Assembly: GCF_900108365.1 (NCBI RefSeq)
Contig: NZ_FNWQ01000002.1
Location: 558,001-622,000 of the forward strand
Length of the DNA: 64,000 nucleotides
DNA from: Chryseobacterium culicis
GTDB taxonomy: Bacteria; Bacteroidota; Bacteroidia; Flavobacteriales; Weeksellaceae
Reading direction: 5' to 3'
Shown here piece after piece: positions 24,772 through 34,335 of the stretch (position 1 is the first letter of the stretch; every line of letters begins with the position of its first letter). The position numbers were made by a program, and so were the translations under genes. Below the pieces are notes generated by a model. It searched no databases, was not told where the DNA came from, and saw only the letters and a program-made list of their open reading frames with translations.

Positions 24772-25089
24772 ATGAAATCAAAATATATGGACTGTCAGAA
24801 AATCATAAAAACACTTAAAAACAAAGATTTTGTAAAAGTATCCCATACAGGAAAATGTTTTGAAAATGCAGCAGCGGTCTATGCCAAGGAGATTAAAGAA
24901 AACATCTTTCTCCTATTTATCATTCTTAAAGATATTGATATTGAAAATGTACAGGCTTTAATTGCCCATTTCGACAGCTTCGGAAGTATCGGGCTAAAAG
25001 AACCGGAACAGATCATGTTTTATCTCTCAATAAAAGATAAGAATGACCTCCATTATTTTGAACAGTATTTAACAACTTCCAATAACTAA
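24772..25089 (+). CDS. hypothetical protein, 105 residues
   Basis: Begins MKSKYMDCQKIIKTLKNKDF and ends DLHYFEQYLTTSNN; alternating hydrophobic pattern compatible with a small alpha/beta fold, no signal peptide. I recognise no family. Co-directional inside the stress run, with 51 nt upstream and 14 nt downstream spacing. Confidence 0.7.
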   Translation: MKSKYMDCQKIIKTLKNKDFVKVSHTGKCFENAAAVYAKEIKENIFLLFIILKDIDIENVQALIAHFDSFGSIGLKEPEQIMFYLSIKDKNDLHYFEQYLTTSNN

Positions 25090-25103
25090 TACCATTTTTT
25101 GAT

Positions 25104-25481
25104 ATGATATTTGAGAACGACACCCTGCAAAATTCCGGGCTGAATGATAAGAATAACGCACTGGAAAATGAGTCCCTGTTTCCACCCATTATCAATTCTT
25201 ACGGAGTAACAGCTTTTCTGATCAAGTCACTGGAAAAGATTAAAAACAATGCTACCTGTGAAGTTCTTAAAGGAGTAATCGATACTTATATGGATGAATA
25301 CATCCTTAATATCCGCGAGTTTCATACCCAGAATACCACGGAAATAAACGACAGGGATGACGAAGTGAGATTTGAATCTCCTGCTTTCAGCCTGTATGCT
25401 AAAACGGCTTATTATAAAGTTCTGAAGGAAGAAGAATACATCAGCCGGCTTCTGGAAATCCTTGAGAATAAAACAGATTAA
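25104..25481 (+). CDS. hypothetical protein, possible degenerate ferritin-like (DUF892-related) protein
   Basis: 125 residues, mostly helical. Residues 39-80 (LIKSLEKIKNNATCEVLKG...) match by eye the helix pair of the YciF-like protein two genes upstream (ILEALEKMQEAATAEELKD...), but the metal-ligand Glu/His positions are largely replaced. The assignment is a suggestion from this alignment only. Confidence 0.6.
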   Translation: MIFENDTLQNSGLNDKNNALENESLFPPIINSYGVTAFLIKSLEKIKNNATCEVLKGVIDTYMDEYILNIREFHTQNTTEINDRDDEVRFESPAFSLYAKTAYYKVLKEEEYISRLLEILENKTD

Positions 25482-25537
25482 TTCCGCACTGCCACCTATT
25501 GAACTGTTTTTGAAAAGACACCAACCACAAAAAGATT

Positions 25538-27676
25538 ATGAATATGAAAACTAACGAACCTAACAAAAAAACAGAACAGCTGGATGTACACAGTACTTCT
25601 AATGAAAATGAAAAGCTTACTACTAATCAGGGGCTGAAAATCAATAACAATCAGGATTCTTTGAAAGCAGGAGAGCGCGGGCCGTCTCTGCTGGAAGATT
25701 TTATTCTGAGAGAAAAGATTACCCATTTTGATCATGAAAGAATTCCTGAAAGAGTAGTTCATGCACGAGGCTCCGGTGCTCATGGAGTTTTTAAACTTAA
25801 CAAAAGTCTTGCCGGGTATACCAAAGCCAGATTTTTAACAGAGCTGGGAAAAGAAACTCCGGTCTTTGTAAGATTTTCCACTGTTGCCGGAAGTAAAGGA
25901 AGTACAGATCTGGCGAGAGATGTTAGAGGTTTTGCTGTCAAATTTTATACAGACGAAGGAAATTATGACCTGGTAGCCAACAATATGCCTGTATTTTTTA
26001 TTCAGGATGCCATCAAGTTTCCGGACCTCATACATGCCGTAAAACCTGAACCGGATAATGAAATTCCACAGGCCGCATCTGCGCACGATACCTTTTGGGA
26101 CTTCATTTCACTGATGCCAGAAAGCACCCACATGATTATGTGGCTCATGAGTGACAGAGCCATACCAAGAAGCCTCAGAATGATGGAAGGTTTTGGAGTA
26201 CACTCTTTCAAATTCATCAATGAGGAAGGAAAAGTTCATTTTGTAAAATTCCATTTCAAACCCAAATTGGGAATACATTCCGTAGCATGGAATGAAGCCC
26301 AGATTATTTCAGGAGTAGATTCTGATTTTCACAAAAGAGACCTGTGGGAAGCTATTGAAAACGGGGATTACCCGGAATGGGATTTCGGGGTACAGCTCAT
26401 CCCTGAAGAAGATGAACATAAATTTGATTTTGACCTGCTTGATCCTACCAAGATCGTTCCGGAAGAAGAAGTTCCCGTGGAAATTGTAGGTACATTGACA
26501 CTCAACAGAAATCCTGATAATTTCTTTGCAGAAACCGAACAGGTTGCTTTTCATCCGGGACATATCATTCCGGGGATTGATTTCACCAATGATCCGCTGC
26601 TGCAGGGAAGATTATTTTCATATACAGATACTCAGCTTTCAAGACTGGGATCTCCCAATTTTCATGAAATCCCGATTAACAGATCCATTAATACCGTTCA
26701 CAATAATCAAAGGGACGGCCATATGAGACAGCAGATTGTTAAAGGTAAAACAAGTTACGAACCCAATTCTATAGGAGGCGGATGTCCTTTCCAGGCCATG
26801 ATGGCTGATGGAGGATTTGCTTCCCAGCAGGAAAGAGTTTCCGGAGAAAAAGTTAGAGAACGAAGTAAAAGCTTTGTAGACCATTATTCACAGGCTAAAT
26901 TATTCTATAACAGCCAGTCCACACCCGAAAAATTACACCTTCAGAATGCGCTGATATTTGAATTGTCTAAAGTGACCCGTCCTGAAATCAGAGAAAGAAT
27001 GGTTGGGCAGTTGGCATATGTGGACACGTTCCTCGCATGGAGGGTTGCAGAAAAAGTTGGCGTTGAGGTTAAGAAGCTGGACTGGCCTAATCAGAGCTTA
27101 CCGGCAGACAGTAATATGGTGGAACTTCAAAGTGAGGAAAGAGAACCTAAAACAAAAATATCCGATGCTTTAAGCATGAGACATACCGTAAAAGACACCA
27201 TTAAAACCCGTAAAATAGGTTTTATTCTCGCCAATGGAGCTGATGGAGGCGCTCTCAATGATCTCAAAACAAAGCTGGAAGCAGAAGGAGCTAAAGTGGA
27301 ACTGATCGCTCCAAGCCTTGCTCAGGTAAGAACCAATGACGGAGCAGAACTTACCCCGAAACATTCCTTGAGCAATACAGCCAGTGTATGTTTTGACGCG
27401 CTTTATATCTGTTCCGGTGCAGATTCCGTAAAAGAGCTGATGATTGCTGAAAATAAAAATCTGGTTCTGCATTTTATCAACGAAGCTTACAAACACTGCA
27501 AAGCCATTTATTTCGGGGCAGACACGCAGGCTCTTTACCATCATTCCAATGTCTCAGCAAAACAGCATGATGATCCGGGAATTATTACGTGGGAAGACGG
27601 TAAACAGACAGATAAATTTATCAACGCTATAGCCAAGCACAGAGTCTGGGATCTTGAAATGGAGAGAAACGCTTAA
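25538..27676 (+). CDS. katE: large-subunit catalase, HPII/KatE type
   Basis: 712 residues, the length class of clade II catalases. Catalytic H75 ([12 protein letters not shown]), N148 ([10 protein letters not shown]) and the haem-ligand tyrosine Y362 ([14 protein letters not shown]) are present. The extra C-terminal domain from about 555 ([19 protein letters not shown]) is the DJ-1/PfpI-like flavodoxin fold typical of HPII. Breaks down hydrogen peroxide in the cytoplasm. An Asn/Glu/Lys-rich tail (1-45) precedes the core. Confidence 0.95.
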   Translation: MNMKTNEPNKKTEQLDVHSTSNENEKLTTNQGLKINNNQDSLKAGERGPSLLEDFILREKITHFDHERIPERVVHARGSGAHGVFKLNKSLAGYTKARFLTELGKETPVFVRFSTVAGSKGSTDLARDVRGFAVKFYTDEGNYDLVANNMPVFFIQDAIKFPDLIHAVKPEPDNEIPQAASAHDTFWDFISLMPESTHMIMWLMSDRAIPRSLRMMEGFGVHSFKFINEEGKVHFVKFHFKPKLGIHSVAWNEAQIISGVDSDFHKRDLWEAIENGDYPEWDFGVQLIPEEDEHKFDFDLLDPTKIVPEEEVPVEIVGTLTLNRNPDNFFAETEQVAFHPGHIIPGIDFTNDPLLQGRLFSYTDTQLSRLGSPNFHEIPINRSINTVHNNQRDGHMRQQIVKGKTSYEPNSIGGGCPFQAMMADGGFASQQERVSGEKVRERSKSFVDHYSQAKLFYNSQSTPEKLHLQNALIFELSKVTRPEIRERMVGQLAYVDTFLAWRVAEKVGVEVKKLDWPNQSLPADSNMVELQSEEREPKTKISDALSMRHTVKDTIKTRKIGFILANGADGGALNDLKTKLEAEGAKVELIAPSLAQVRTNDGAELTPKHSLSNTASVCFDALYICSGADSVKELMIAENKNLVLHFINEAYKHCKAIYFGADTQALYHHSNVSAKQHDDPGIITWEDGKQTDKFINAIAKHRVWDLEMERNA

Positions 27677-27724
27677 ATCATAAACATCCTTCACACCACA
27701 CCAATCACTTTAAATATTTAAATT

Positions 27725-28903
27725 ATGAAAGCAGCAGTTTTTCATTCACCGGGTAATATTACCTGTGATACCATAGAAGATCCCAGAATTCTTGATGAAC
27801 GCGATATTATTCTGAAAGTAACCTCCACAGCTATTTGTGGCAGCGACCTGCACATGTACTCCGGAGGTATTCCCCAGGCCAGACCCATGGTTATGGGGCA
27901 TGAATTCATGGGTATTGTAGAAGAAAAAGGAAAAAACATCAGTCATTTAAAAGTAGGTGACAGAGTAGTAGTTCCTTTTCCTATAGCTTGTGGCAGCTGT
28001 TTTTTCTGCCAGCATGAGCTTCCTACAGCCTGTGAGCACAGCAATCCGGATCATTACGGTCCTGAAGGCGGAATTCTTACAGAAAAAGGAGGTGCTTTAT
28101 TCGGATACACAGACCTTTATGGAGGTTATAATGGCGGACAGGCACAATACGTAAGGGTTCCATATGCACAATTCGGTCCGAGAAAAGTTCCGGAAAACCT
28201 TACTGATGAACAGGTTTTATTTCTTACCGATATTTTTCCCACAGGTTATACCGGAGTAATGTGGGGCGAGCTGAAAGGAGGGGAAACGGTTGCCGTTTTC
28301 GGAGCAGGTCCTGTAGGAACAATGGCGGCCAAAAGTGCTATCCTGCATAACGCCGGAAAGGTTATTGTTATTGATACCCTTCAGTACAGGCTGGATCGTG
28401 TTAAAATGCTCACAGGATGCGAAACCGTTTTGTGGGAAGATGCGGAAAGCGCTATAGCGCAGATCAGGGACATGACAGACGGAAGAGGTGCTGACCTTTG
28501 TATCGAAGCCGTAGGTTTTGAGCCTGAAAGAAGTTTTATAGACCGTGCAAAAGCAGTGATCAACTTCGAAAAAGGATCTGTAAAGGTTCTTGAAGCATGT
28601 ATGAGTGCTGTAAGACGGGGCGGAATTGTATCCGTTTTAGGCGTCTATCCTGTCAATTACGATAATTTCAGACTTGGACAGATCTTTGATAAAGGAATAA
28701 CCATCAAAGCAGGACAGTGTAATGTCCACCCGATTATAGATAGGCTCATGGATTATGTCGTAACCGGAAAAGTAACCCTTGATGATATTATTACCCATCG
28801 TTTATCCCTTGAAGAAGTAAGTAAAGGATATGAAATCTTCGATAAAAAAGAAGATGGATGTGTAAAGGTCGTTCTTGACCCGTGGAAGCTGCCCGGCTTG
28901 TAA
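27725..28903 (+). CDS. zinc-dependent alcohol dehydrogenase (MDR family)
   Basis: 392 residues. Catalytic zinc site CGSDLHMY and GHEFMGIVEE; four structural-zinc cysteines in ACGSCFFCQHELPTAC; Rossmann motif VFGAGPVGTMAA. It resembles glutathione-independent formaldehyde dehydrogenase-like enzymes often found in stress operons. NAD(P)-dependent oxidation or reduction of an alcohol or aldehyde; substrate unknown. Confidence 0.92.
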   Translation: MKAAVFHSPGNITCDTIEDPRILDERDIILKVTSTAICGSDLHMYSGGIPQARPMVMGHEFMGIVEEKGKNISHLKVGDRVVVPFPIACGSCFFCQHELPTACEHSNPDHYGPEGGILTEKGGALFGYTDLYGGYNGGQAQYVRVPYAQFGPRKVPENLTDEQVLFLTDIFPTGYTGVMWGELKGGETVAVFGAGPVGTMAAKSAILHNAGKVIVIDTLQYRLDRVKMLTGCETVLWEDAESAIAQIRDMTDGRGADLCIEAVGFEPERSFIDRAKAVINFEKGSVKVLEACMSAVRRGGIVSVLGVYPVNYDNFRLGQIFDKGITIKAGQCNVHPIIDRLMDYVVTGKVTLDDIITHRLSLEEVSKGYEIFDKKEDGCVKVVLDPWKLPGL

Positions 28904-28939
28904 AATAAATCACCAACCAACCATTCAAAATATAGTATT

Positions 28940-29440
28940 ATGGATTTTCAGAAAAGTCTTCTTGAATATATAAGCCAGTCACTCATGACCATTGATGAAA
29001 CTATTTCTGTTGCAGAAAGTGTTACCTCAGGATGCCTGCAGCTGGCTTTCTCACAGATGCCGAATGCTTCAATGTTTTACAAAGGCGGAATGACAGCCTA
29101 TTCTTTATCTGAAAAAGTCAGGCTGTTAAAGGTCAGCAGACAGGAAGCGGAAGAATGCGACTGCGTTTCAGAAAATATCGCAGAAACAATGGCATTGAAT
29201 GTGGCAAAATTATATGAATCCGACTGGTCTATCGCCACTACAGGGTACTGTACACCCACCCGGAATTCAGGATATAAAATTTTTGCTTATTTCTCATTTT
29301 CTTATAAAGGAGAGATTGTGCTGACCAAAAAACTGGAGCTCCATCCCAAAACACAAGCCCTGAATGCACAGATGTATTATACAGAGTTCATTCTGGGCTG
29401 CTTTAAAAGCGAGCTTAACAGACTTTTAATCTTAAAATAA
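28940..29440 (+). CDS. CinA C-terminal domain protein (NMN amidohydrolase-like)
   Basis: 166 residues, a stand-alone CinA C-terminal domain (ISVAESVTSGCLQLAFSQ, MFYKGGMTAYS, ATTGYCTPT). In PncC this domain deamidates nicotinamide mononucleotide; the usual AES[CV]TGG loop is altered here to AESVTSG, so activity is uncertain. 5-nt gap to the next gene. Confidence 0.85.
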   Translation: MDFQKSLLEYISQSLMTIDETISVAESVTSGCLQLAFSQMPNASMFYKGGMTAYSLSEKVRLLKVSRQEAEECDCVSENIAETMALNVAKLYESDWSIATTGYCTPTRNSGYKIFAYFSFSYKGEIVLTKKLELHPKTQALNAQMYYTEFILGCFKSELNRLLILK

Positions 29441-29444
29441 AGAT

Positions 29445-30242
29445 ATGGAACGCAAAAATAAATATGCCCTGATTACAGGAGCTACCAATGGAATAGGCTA
29501 CGAGCTTGCAAAGCAGTTCGCCAAAAACGGCTACGATCTTATTATTGTTGCAAGAGATCATGAAGAACTGGTAAGAAGAGCCGATGAATTTAAAAATTAT
29601 GGCGTGAATGTCATCAGCATATCCAAAAATTTATTCTTACAGGAAGAAGCCTATTCTCTTTATTCTGAGTTGAAAATGAATGCCATAAGCCCCGAAATAT
29701 TAGTAAATGATGCGGGGCAGGGCGTGTACGGAAAATTTCAGGAAACGGACATTCACAGGGAAATAGACATTGTTCACTTAAATATTATTTCCGTGCTTAT
29801 CCTTACAAAGCTGTTTATTAAAGACAGGCTTCCAAAAGGATCCGGAAAAATCCTGAATCTGGCTTCCGTAGCCAGCAAAGCTCCCGGACCGTGGCATTCG
29901 GTATACCATGCGAGCAAAGCATTTGTTTTGTCATGGTCTGAAGCCATTCGTGAAGAACTGAAAGATTCAGGAATTACAGTCACGGCACTGCTGCCAGGAC
30001 CTACAGACACGGATTTCTTTAATAAAGCCGATATGAACCGCAGTAAAATCCTTGAGGATAAAGAAAGTCTGGCATCTCCTGAAGAAGTAGCCATTGACGG
30101 CTACAATGCTCTTATGAATAATGAAGACAAAATAATTTCAGCCCTCAAAAATAAGCTATCGGTAGCCATGGCCAATATTTCAAGTGATAGTATGGCTGCA
30201 CATAGAATGGCAGAAATGCAGAAACCCTCAGAGAAAGAATAA
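29445..30242 (+). CDS. SDR family oxidoreductase
   Basis: 265 residues. NAD(P) motif ALITGATNGIGYELAKQF, NDAG variant, catalytic Ser in LNLASVASKA and YxxxK in YHASKAFV. DltE/YqjQ-like classical SDR. Tightly packed between the CinA-like and the next SDR gene. Confidence 0.92.
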   Translation: MERKNKYALITGATNGIGYELAKQFAKNGYDLIIVARDHEELVRRADEFKNYGVNVISISKNLFLQEEAYSLYSELKMNAISPEILVNDAGQGVYGKFQETDIHREIDIVHLNIISVLILTKLFIKDRLPKGSGKILNLASVASKAPGPWHSVYHASKAFVLSWSEAIREELKDSGITVTALLPGPTDTDFFNKADMNRSKILEDKESLASPEEVAIDGYNALMNNEDKIISALKNKLSVAMANISSDSMAAHRMAEMQKPSEKE

Positions 30243-30252
30243 AGAAGTGAAA

Positions 30253-30999
30253 ATGGGAAAATTAGATAATAAATCGGTACTGATTACTGGAGCCGACAGC
30301 GGAATCGGAAAGGCTGTCGCGCTTCTTTTTGCCCTGGAAGGGGCAGATATTTCCATTATTTATCATTCAAGCAATGAAGATGCTGAAAAAACAAAAAAAG
30401 AGATTGAAAACCTGAACAGGAAATGTGTCATCTTTCAGGGGGATATCAATGACTATGAATTTTGTGAAGAGACTGTGAAAAACGTCATTTCAACATTCGG
30501 AAAGATTGATATACTCATCAATAATGCCGGTGTTCAGTTTCCTGCAGAAAGTATTGAGCAGCTTGAAGAAAAAAATATCAGACAAACCTTTGATTCTAAC
30601 ATTGTGGGAATGATCTTATTGACGAAAGCCGTATTTCCCCATCTCAAAGAAGGAGGAAGCATTACCAATACCACATCAGTTTCTGCTTACCAGGGACACG
30701 CTGAACTGCTTGATTATTCGGCAACCAAAGGAGCAATTGTTTCTTTTACCCGTTCACTCGCACTGCAGGCCAAACCAAAAGGAATCCGTGTGAATGCCGT
30801 TGCTCCGGGTCCTGTTGCTACCCCTCTTACCAAAGAAACATTTGATGAAAAAGAAGAAAACCCCAATAAGCCTCCTCTCGAGAGAAACGCTACGCCGGAG
30901 GAAATTGCCTTCAGCTTTCTGTTTCTGGCCGGTACAGATGCCTCGCAGATCACAGGACAGGTACTGCATCCCAATGGAGGACTGATTATAAACGGATAA
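30253..30999 (+). CDS. SDR family oxidoreductase (YhdF/YdaD-like)
   Basis: 248 residues from ATG 30253; the frame extends upstream inside the previous gene, but the Rossmann motif LDNKSVLITGADSGIGKAVA fixes this start. Catalytic TTSVSAYQG and YSATK. C-terminal HPNGGLIING is typical of the general-stress SDRs YhdF/YdaD of Bacillus. 10-nt gap to the upstream gene. Confidence 0.92.
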   Translation: MGKLDNKSVLITGADSGIGKAVALLFALEGADISIIYHSSNEDAEKTKKEIENLNRKCVIFQGDINDYEFCEETVKNVISTFGKIDILINNAGVQFPAESIEQLEEKNIRQTFDSNIVGMILLTKAVFPHLKEGGSITNTTSVSAYQGHAELLDYSATKGAIVSFTRSLALQAKPKGIRVNAVAPGPVATPLTKETFDEKEENPNKPPLERNATPEEIAFSFLFLAGTDASQITGQVLHPNGGLIING

Positions 31000-31025
31000 A
31001 AATAAAGAACTATCAAAATTAGATT

Positions 31026-31190
31026 ATGAAAACAACAGCAATTATTTTAGGAGTCCTGAGCGTATTTGCATTTTCTGCATGCCGATGCAATATTGATGAG
31101 GATGAAAACAGAAAAAGAGATCAAAAGAACAGCCCGGCAGGCGTGAACAGGACCGGTGTACCCGAAAGTGATACATTGAGTATCCAATAA
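31026..31190 (+). CDS. small lipoprotein, 54 residues
   Basis: MKTTAIILGVLSVFAFSAC with a lipobox (FSAC, Cys 19), then a short polar tail rich in Asp, Asn and Arg ending SDTLSIQ. It lies 26 nt after the SDR stop and 24 nt before the next gene, in the same direction, so it looks like a true small gene of the operon. Its tail ends in a Thr/Asp/Ser pattern reminiscent of the lipoprotein at 21341. Confidence 0.65.
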   Translation: MKTTAIILGVLSVFAFSACRCNIDEDENRKRDQKNSPAGVNRTGVPESDTLSIQ

Positions 31191-31214
31191 GTGTAACAAC
31201 AAAATATTCTGGTT

Positions 31215-32741
31215 ATGTACAGAGACGGTGCAAGAAAAAGTATATGGCAGGAAGAGATCAGGAAATTTTCTGACGATGCTGATCTCAATTCATTTTTTGA
31301 TGTTGTCATCGTAGGCGGCGGAATTACCGGAGTTTCAACAGCACTGAAACTGCAGGAATCCGGAAAGAAATGTATCATTCTGGAAGCAGCCAATGTAGGG
31401 TTTGGAACTACAGGAGGTACAACAGCGCATTTAAATGATTTTTTTGATACAACCTTTACCCAGGCTATCCGGGATTTCGGCCTGGATAATGCTAAACGCT
31501 ATGCGGAATCCGGGGGTGATGCCATCAGAATCATTGAAGATCATATTGAGCGCTACAGAATCAGCTGTGATTTTACAAGAAAGTCTGCATACCTGTTTGC
31601 TCTGGACGAAAAGCAGGAAGAACAGCTGAAAAGCATTGTAGAAGGCGCTGCGAATGTCGGCCATGAGATGAGCTATGTGAATGAAATTCCTTTTCCCATT
31701 CCCTTTAAAGAAGCGGTACTTATTCCCGCGCAGGGGCAATTCCATCCCATTAAGTATATCAAAGGACTCTGTGAAGCCTTTATCAGGCTGGGGGGATCTA
31801 TTCAGGAAAACTGTCTTTGCGAAAGTCATGATGAATATGAAGACCATGTGATTTTAAAAACGTCAAAAGGAGAAATAAAGACAGGCAATGTGGTTTATGC
31901 CACTCATATTCCACCCGGGGTTAATCTGCTTCATTTTACAAATGCACCATACAGAAGCTATGCGATGGCTTTTACTTTAAAAAATGACCAATATCCATGG
32001 GAGTTGGGGTATGATCTTTGTGAACCATATCATTATTACCGTATTCAGAATATTGATGGTGAAAACCTGTTGATTGCAGGCGGTGAAGACCACAAAACAG
32101 GACATGCCGACGATACCGGAGTATGTTTTTCAAAGCTTGAAAACTATGTGAGAAAATACTTTGACGTGGAAACCGTTTTTTATAGCTGGTCCAGCCAGTA
32201 CTATGAACCTGTGGACGGACTTCCGTACATTGGAAAATTGCCGGGAACTCAGGAAAGAATTTTCGTGGCTACTGGCTTCAGAGGAAACGGAATGATATTC
32301 GGGACACTGTCATCACAAATATTACATGACCTTATTCTGACCGGAAAAAGTAAATATGGAGACTTATTTAATCCGTCAAGAATCAAACCTGTTGCCGGGT
32401 TTTCAGATTTTGTGAAGGAAGCCGCAACGGCAGCATTTGATTTTGTGAAAGATAAAATTTTCAGAGATAAAATTGCATCTTTCTCGGAAGTTGGAGAAGG
32501 AGAAGCAAAAGTGATCCGCTATGAATCTGAATCATATGCACTGTACAAAGAGATTGACGGAACACTGCATTTGCTAAGAAGCACCTGTCCCCATGCAGGC
32601 TGTGAAGTAAGGTGGAATAGTGCAGAGCTCAGCTGGGACTGCCCATGTCACGGTTCCAGATTCAATGTAAACGGAAAAATCCTGACCGGCCCAACGACGA
32701 AAAATCTGCAAAAAGTATTTCCTTATCAAAAAAGAGATTGA
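31215..32741 (+). CDS. FAD-dependent oxidoreductase with C-terminal Rieske domain
   Basis: 508 residues. N-terminal DAO-type FAD domain (VVIVGGGITGVSTALKL, GTTGGTTAHLND), then a Rieske [2Fe-2S] domain with C458/H460 (TCPHAGC) and C476/H479 (CPCHGS). Proteins of this YhfW type are found in Bacillus and in stress operons; the substrate is unknown. Electron transfer between FAD and the 2Fe-2S centre is inferred from the fusion. Confidence 0.92.
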   Translation: MYRDGARKSIWQEEIRKFSDDADLNSFFDVVIVGGGITGVSTALKLQESGKKCIILEAANVGFGTTGGTTAHLNDFFDTTFTQAIRDFGLDNAKRYAESGGDAIRIIEDHIERYRISCDFTRKSAYLFALDEKQEEQLKSIVEGAANVGHEMSYVNEIPFPIPFKEAVLIPAQGQFHPIKYIKGLCEAFIRLGGSIQENCLCESHDEYEDHVILKTSKGEIKTGNVVYATHIPPGVNLLHFTNAPYRSYAMAFTLKNDQYPWELGYDLCEPYHYYRIQNIDGENLLIAGGEDHKTGHADDTGVCFSKLENYVRKYFDVETVFYSWSSQYYEPVDGLPYIGKLPGTQERIFVATGFRGNGMIFGTLSSQILHDLILTGKSKYGDLFNPSRIKPVAGFSDFVKEAATAAFDFVKDKIFRDKIASFSEVGEGEAKVIRYESESYALYKEIDGTLHLLRSTCPHAGCEVRWNSAELSWDCPCHGSRFNVNGKILTGPTTKNLQKVFPYQKRD

Positions 32742-32788
32742 TAAACCCTTTAACATCAATACCCAACATAAAAAAATAAATCAAGAAT

Positions 32789-33445
32789 ATGTCACGTTCA
32801 AGTTTCTTTTATCGCAACAGCTTAAGTATTGTTCTGATTACTCTGATGATCATCTTTCTTACAGGACAGTTTTTTACCGGTTGGAAAACTGAAAACAAAG
32901 AATTGGTTGAAAACGGACATGCTGCCTTAAAAATCAGTGAATATATTCACAGCGGACATTTTATCCAGGCTACTTTTGAAAACTGGGAGAGCGAATTTCT
33001 CCAGATGATGCTCTACGTTGTATTAACAATTTCTCTCAGACAAAAAGGTTCCAGCGAATCCAAGTCTATGACAGGTGAGGAAGAGGTAGACAGAGAGCCA
33101 GAAGTACATCCCAACGCACCGTGGCCCGTCAGAAAAGGAGGAATATGGCTGAAAATTTATAAGCATTCTTTATCCCTGGCTTTTGCAATACTGTTTCTGG
33201 CAAGTTTTATATTGCATTTCTATGGCAGTCTTACGGACTTTAATGATGAGCAGCTATTGAAAAATAAATCCGCTGTAAGCGCTGTGCAGTATATTTCTGA
33301 ATCAAGATTCTGGTTTGAGTCCTTTCAGAACTGGCAGAGTGAATTCCTGGCTGTAGCCTCCCTTGTTCTGTTGTCCATATGGCTTCGCGAAAAAGGCTCT
33401 CCGGAATCAAAACCGGTTGATATGCCTCACGATGAAACTCCCTGA
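32789..33445 (+). CDS. DUF6766 membrane protein
   Basis: 218 residues, four hydrophobic segments. It is an internal duplication: residues about 6-92 and 122-208 share NWxSEFL...LRxKGSxESK. Family DUF6766, function unknown. Last gene of the stress run; its end overlaps the convergent AraC gene by 19 nt. Confidence 0.85.
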   Translation: MSRSSFFYRNSLSIVLITLMIIFLTGQFFTGWKTENKELVENGHAALKISEYIHSGHFIQATFENWESEFLQMMLYVVLTISLRQKGSSESKSMTGEEEVDREPEVHPNAPWPVRKGGIWLKIYKHSLSLAFAILFLASFILHFYGSLTDFNDEQLLKNKSAVSAVQYISESRFWFESFQNWQSEFLAVASLVLLSIWLREKGSPESKPVDMPHDETP

Positions 33446-34230
33446 TGTTTATTCACTCTGGGCTTTGTCTGCATGATGGCAAAGTACGAAGACGTAAATG
33501 CTGAAAGACTTTGGTAGCCTACTTTATAAGCCACTTCACTCAAAGTGTATTGTTTAGTATCTATCAGCTCAATACTTTTTAAAATCCTGGTCAGCTGCAG
33601 GTACTTTTGCAGGGTAATTCCGGTTTCATTTTTAAAAATCCTCTGGAGGCTTCTTACTGACATTTGTGCTTTTTCTGCCAAAGAATCAATATCCAGGCTG
33701 TATTTAAAATGAGCATTAATCTCACGGCAAACAGGGATGAGTCTGGGATCTGCAGGTACAGGAATTTCCAGACCGCTGCTTTCCCTGCAGAAGTTGGGAA
33801 GACTTTTTAAGATTGCCTTGAAAAAAATGTCCTGTTCTTCATTCTCGTCCAGAGACTGGTTCCATTTTGAGGCATACAAAAGCATTTCCTTTAATACAGG
33901 CGGAACAGCAAATACCTGTACATTCTGATAAAACTCCTCTTCAAAAACAGTTTTGAAGAGAAAGACCATCAGATTCACGGTTTGCGCTTCAGAAGTTATT
34001 TTGTGCGCTCTTCCAGACGGAATCCAGATCACATGATGCTGAGGGACAAGATAAATTTTTCTGTCAATATGGAAATACTGATAACCTTCTTCTACAAAAG
34101 TAAGCTGGGCACGGCTGTGTCTGTGCTCATACTCATCATGTTTCCAGTTTTTTTCGCACCACACATAAGCCTCTTTTTTAATAGAATCTACAAAGTGGCT
34201 TTCGGTTTTTTCAGTAAGTCCACATTTCAT
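33427..34230 (-). CDS. AraC family regulator
   Basis: 267 residues. N-terminal cupin sensor (HRHSRAQLTFVEEGYQYF) and C-terminal two-HTH AraC domain from about 165 (YSLDIDSLAEKAQMSVRSLQRIFKNETGITLQKYL). Divergent from the flavodoxin-RidA fusion gene, its likely target. 3' end overlaps the DUF6766 gene. Confidence 0.92.
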   Translation of the reverse strand: MKCGLTEKTESHFVDSIKKEAYVWCEKNWKHDEYEHRHSRAQLTFVEEGYQYFHIDRKIYLVPQHHVIWIPSGRAHKITSEAQTVNLMVFLFKTVFEEEFYQNVQVFAVPPVLKEMLLYASKWNQSLDENEEQDIFFKAILKSLPNFCRESSGLEIPVPADPRLIPVCREINAHFKYSLDIDSLAEKAQMSVRSLQRIFKNETGITLQKYLQLTRILKSIELIDTKQYTLSEVAYKVGYQSLSAFTSSYFAIMQTKPRVNKHQGVSS

Positions 34231-34280
34231 GCTGTCGTTTTGTATGTATATTTTGGCAAATTTAATAAAAACGCCATTAG

Positions 34281-34288
34281 TAATTTTG
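34281..34288 (+). promoter_or_regulatory. -7 element of the flavodoxin-RidA gene
   Basis: TAATTTTG fits TAnnTTTG, about 48 nt before the ATG at 34336. Confidence 0.5.
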
Positions 34289-34335
34289 TGTAATTAATGT
34301 AATCACTACAAATAATACTAAATATCTTATTCAGA

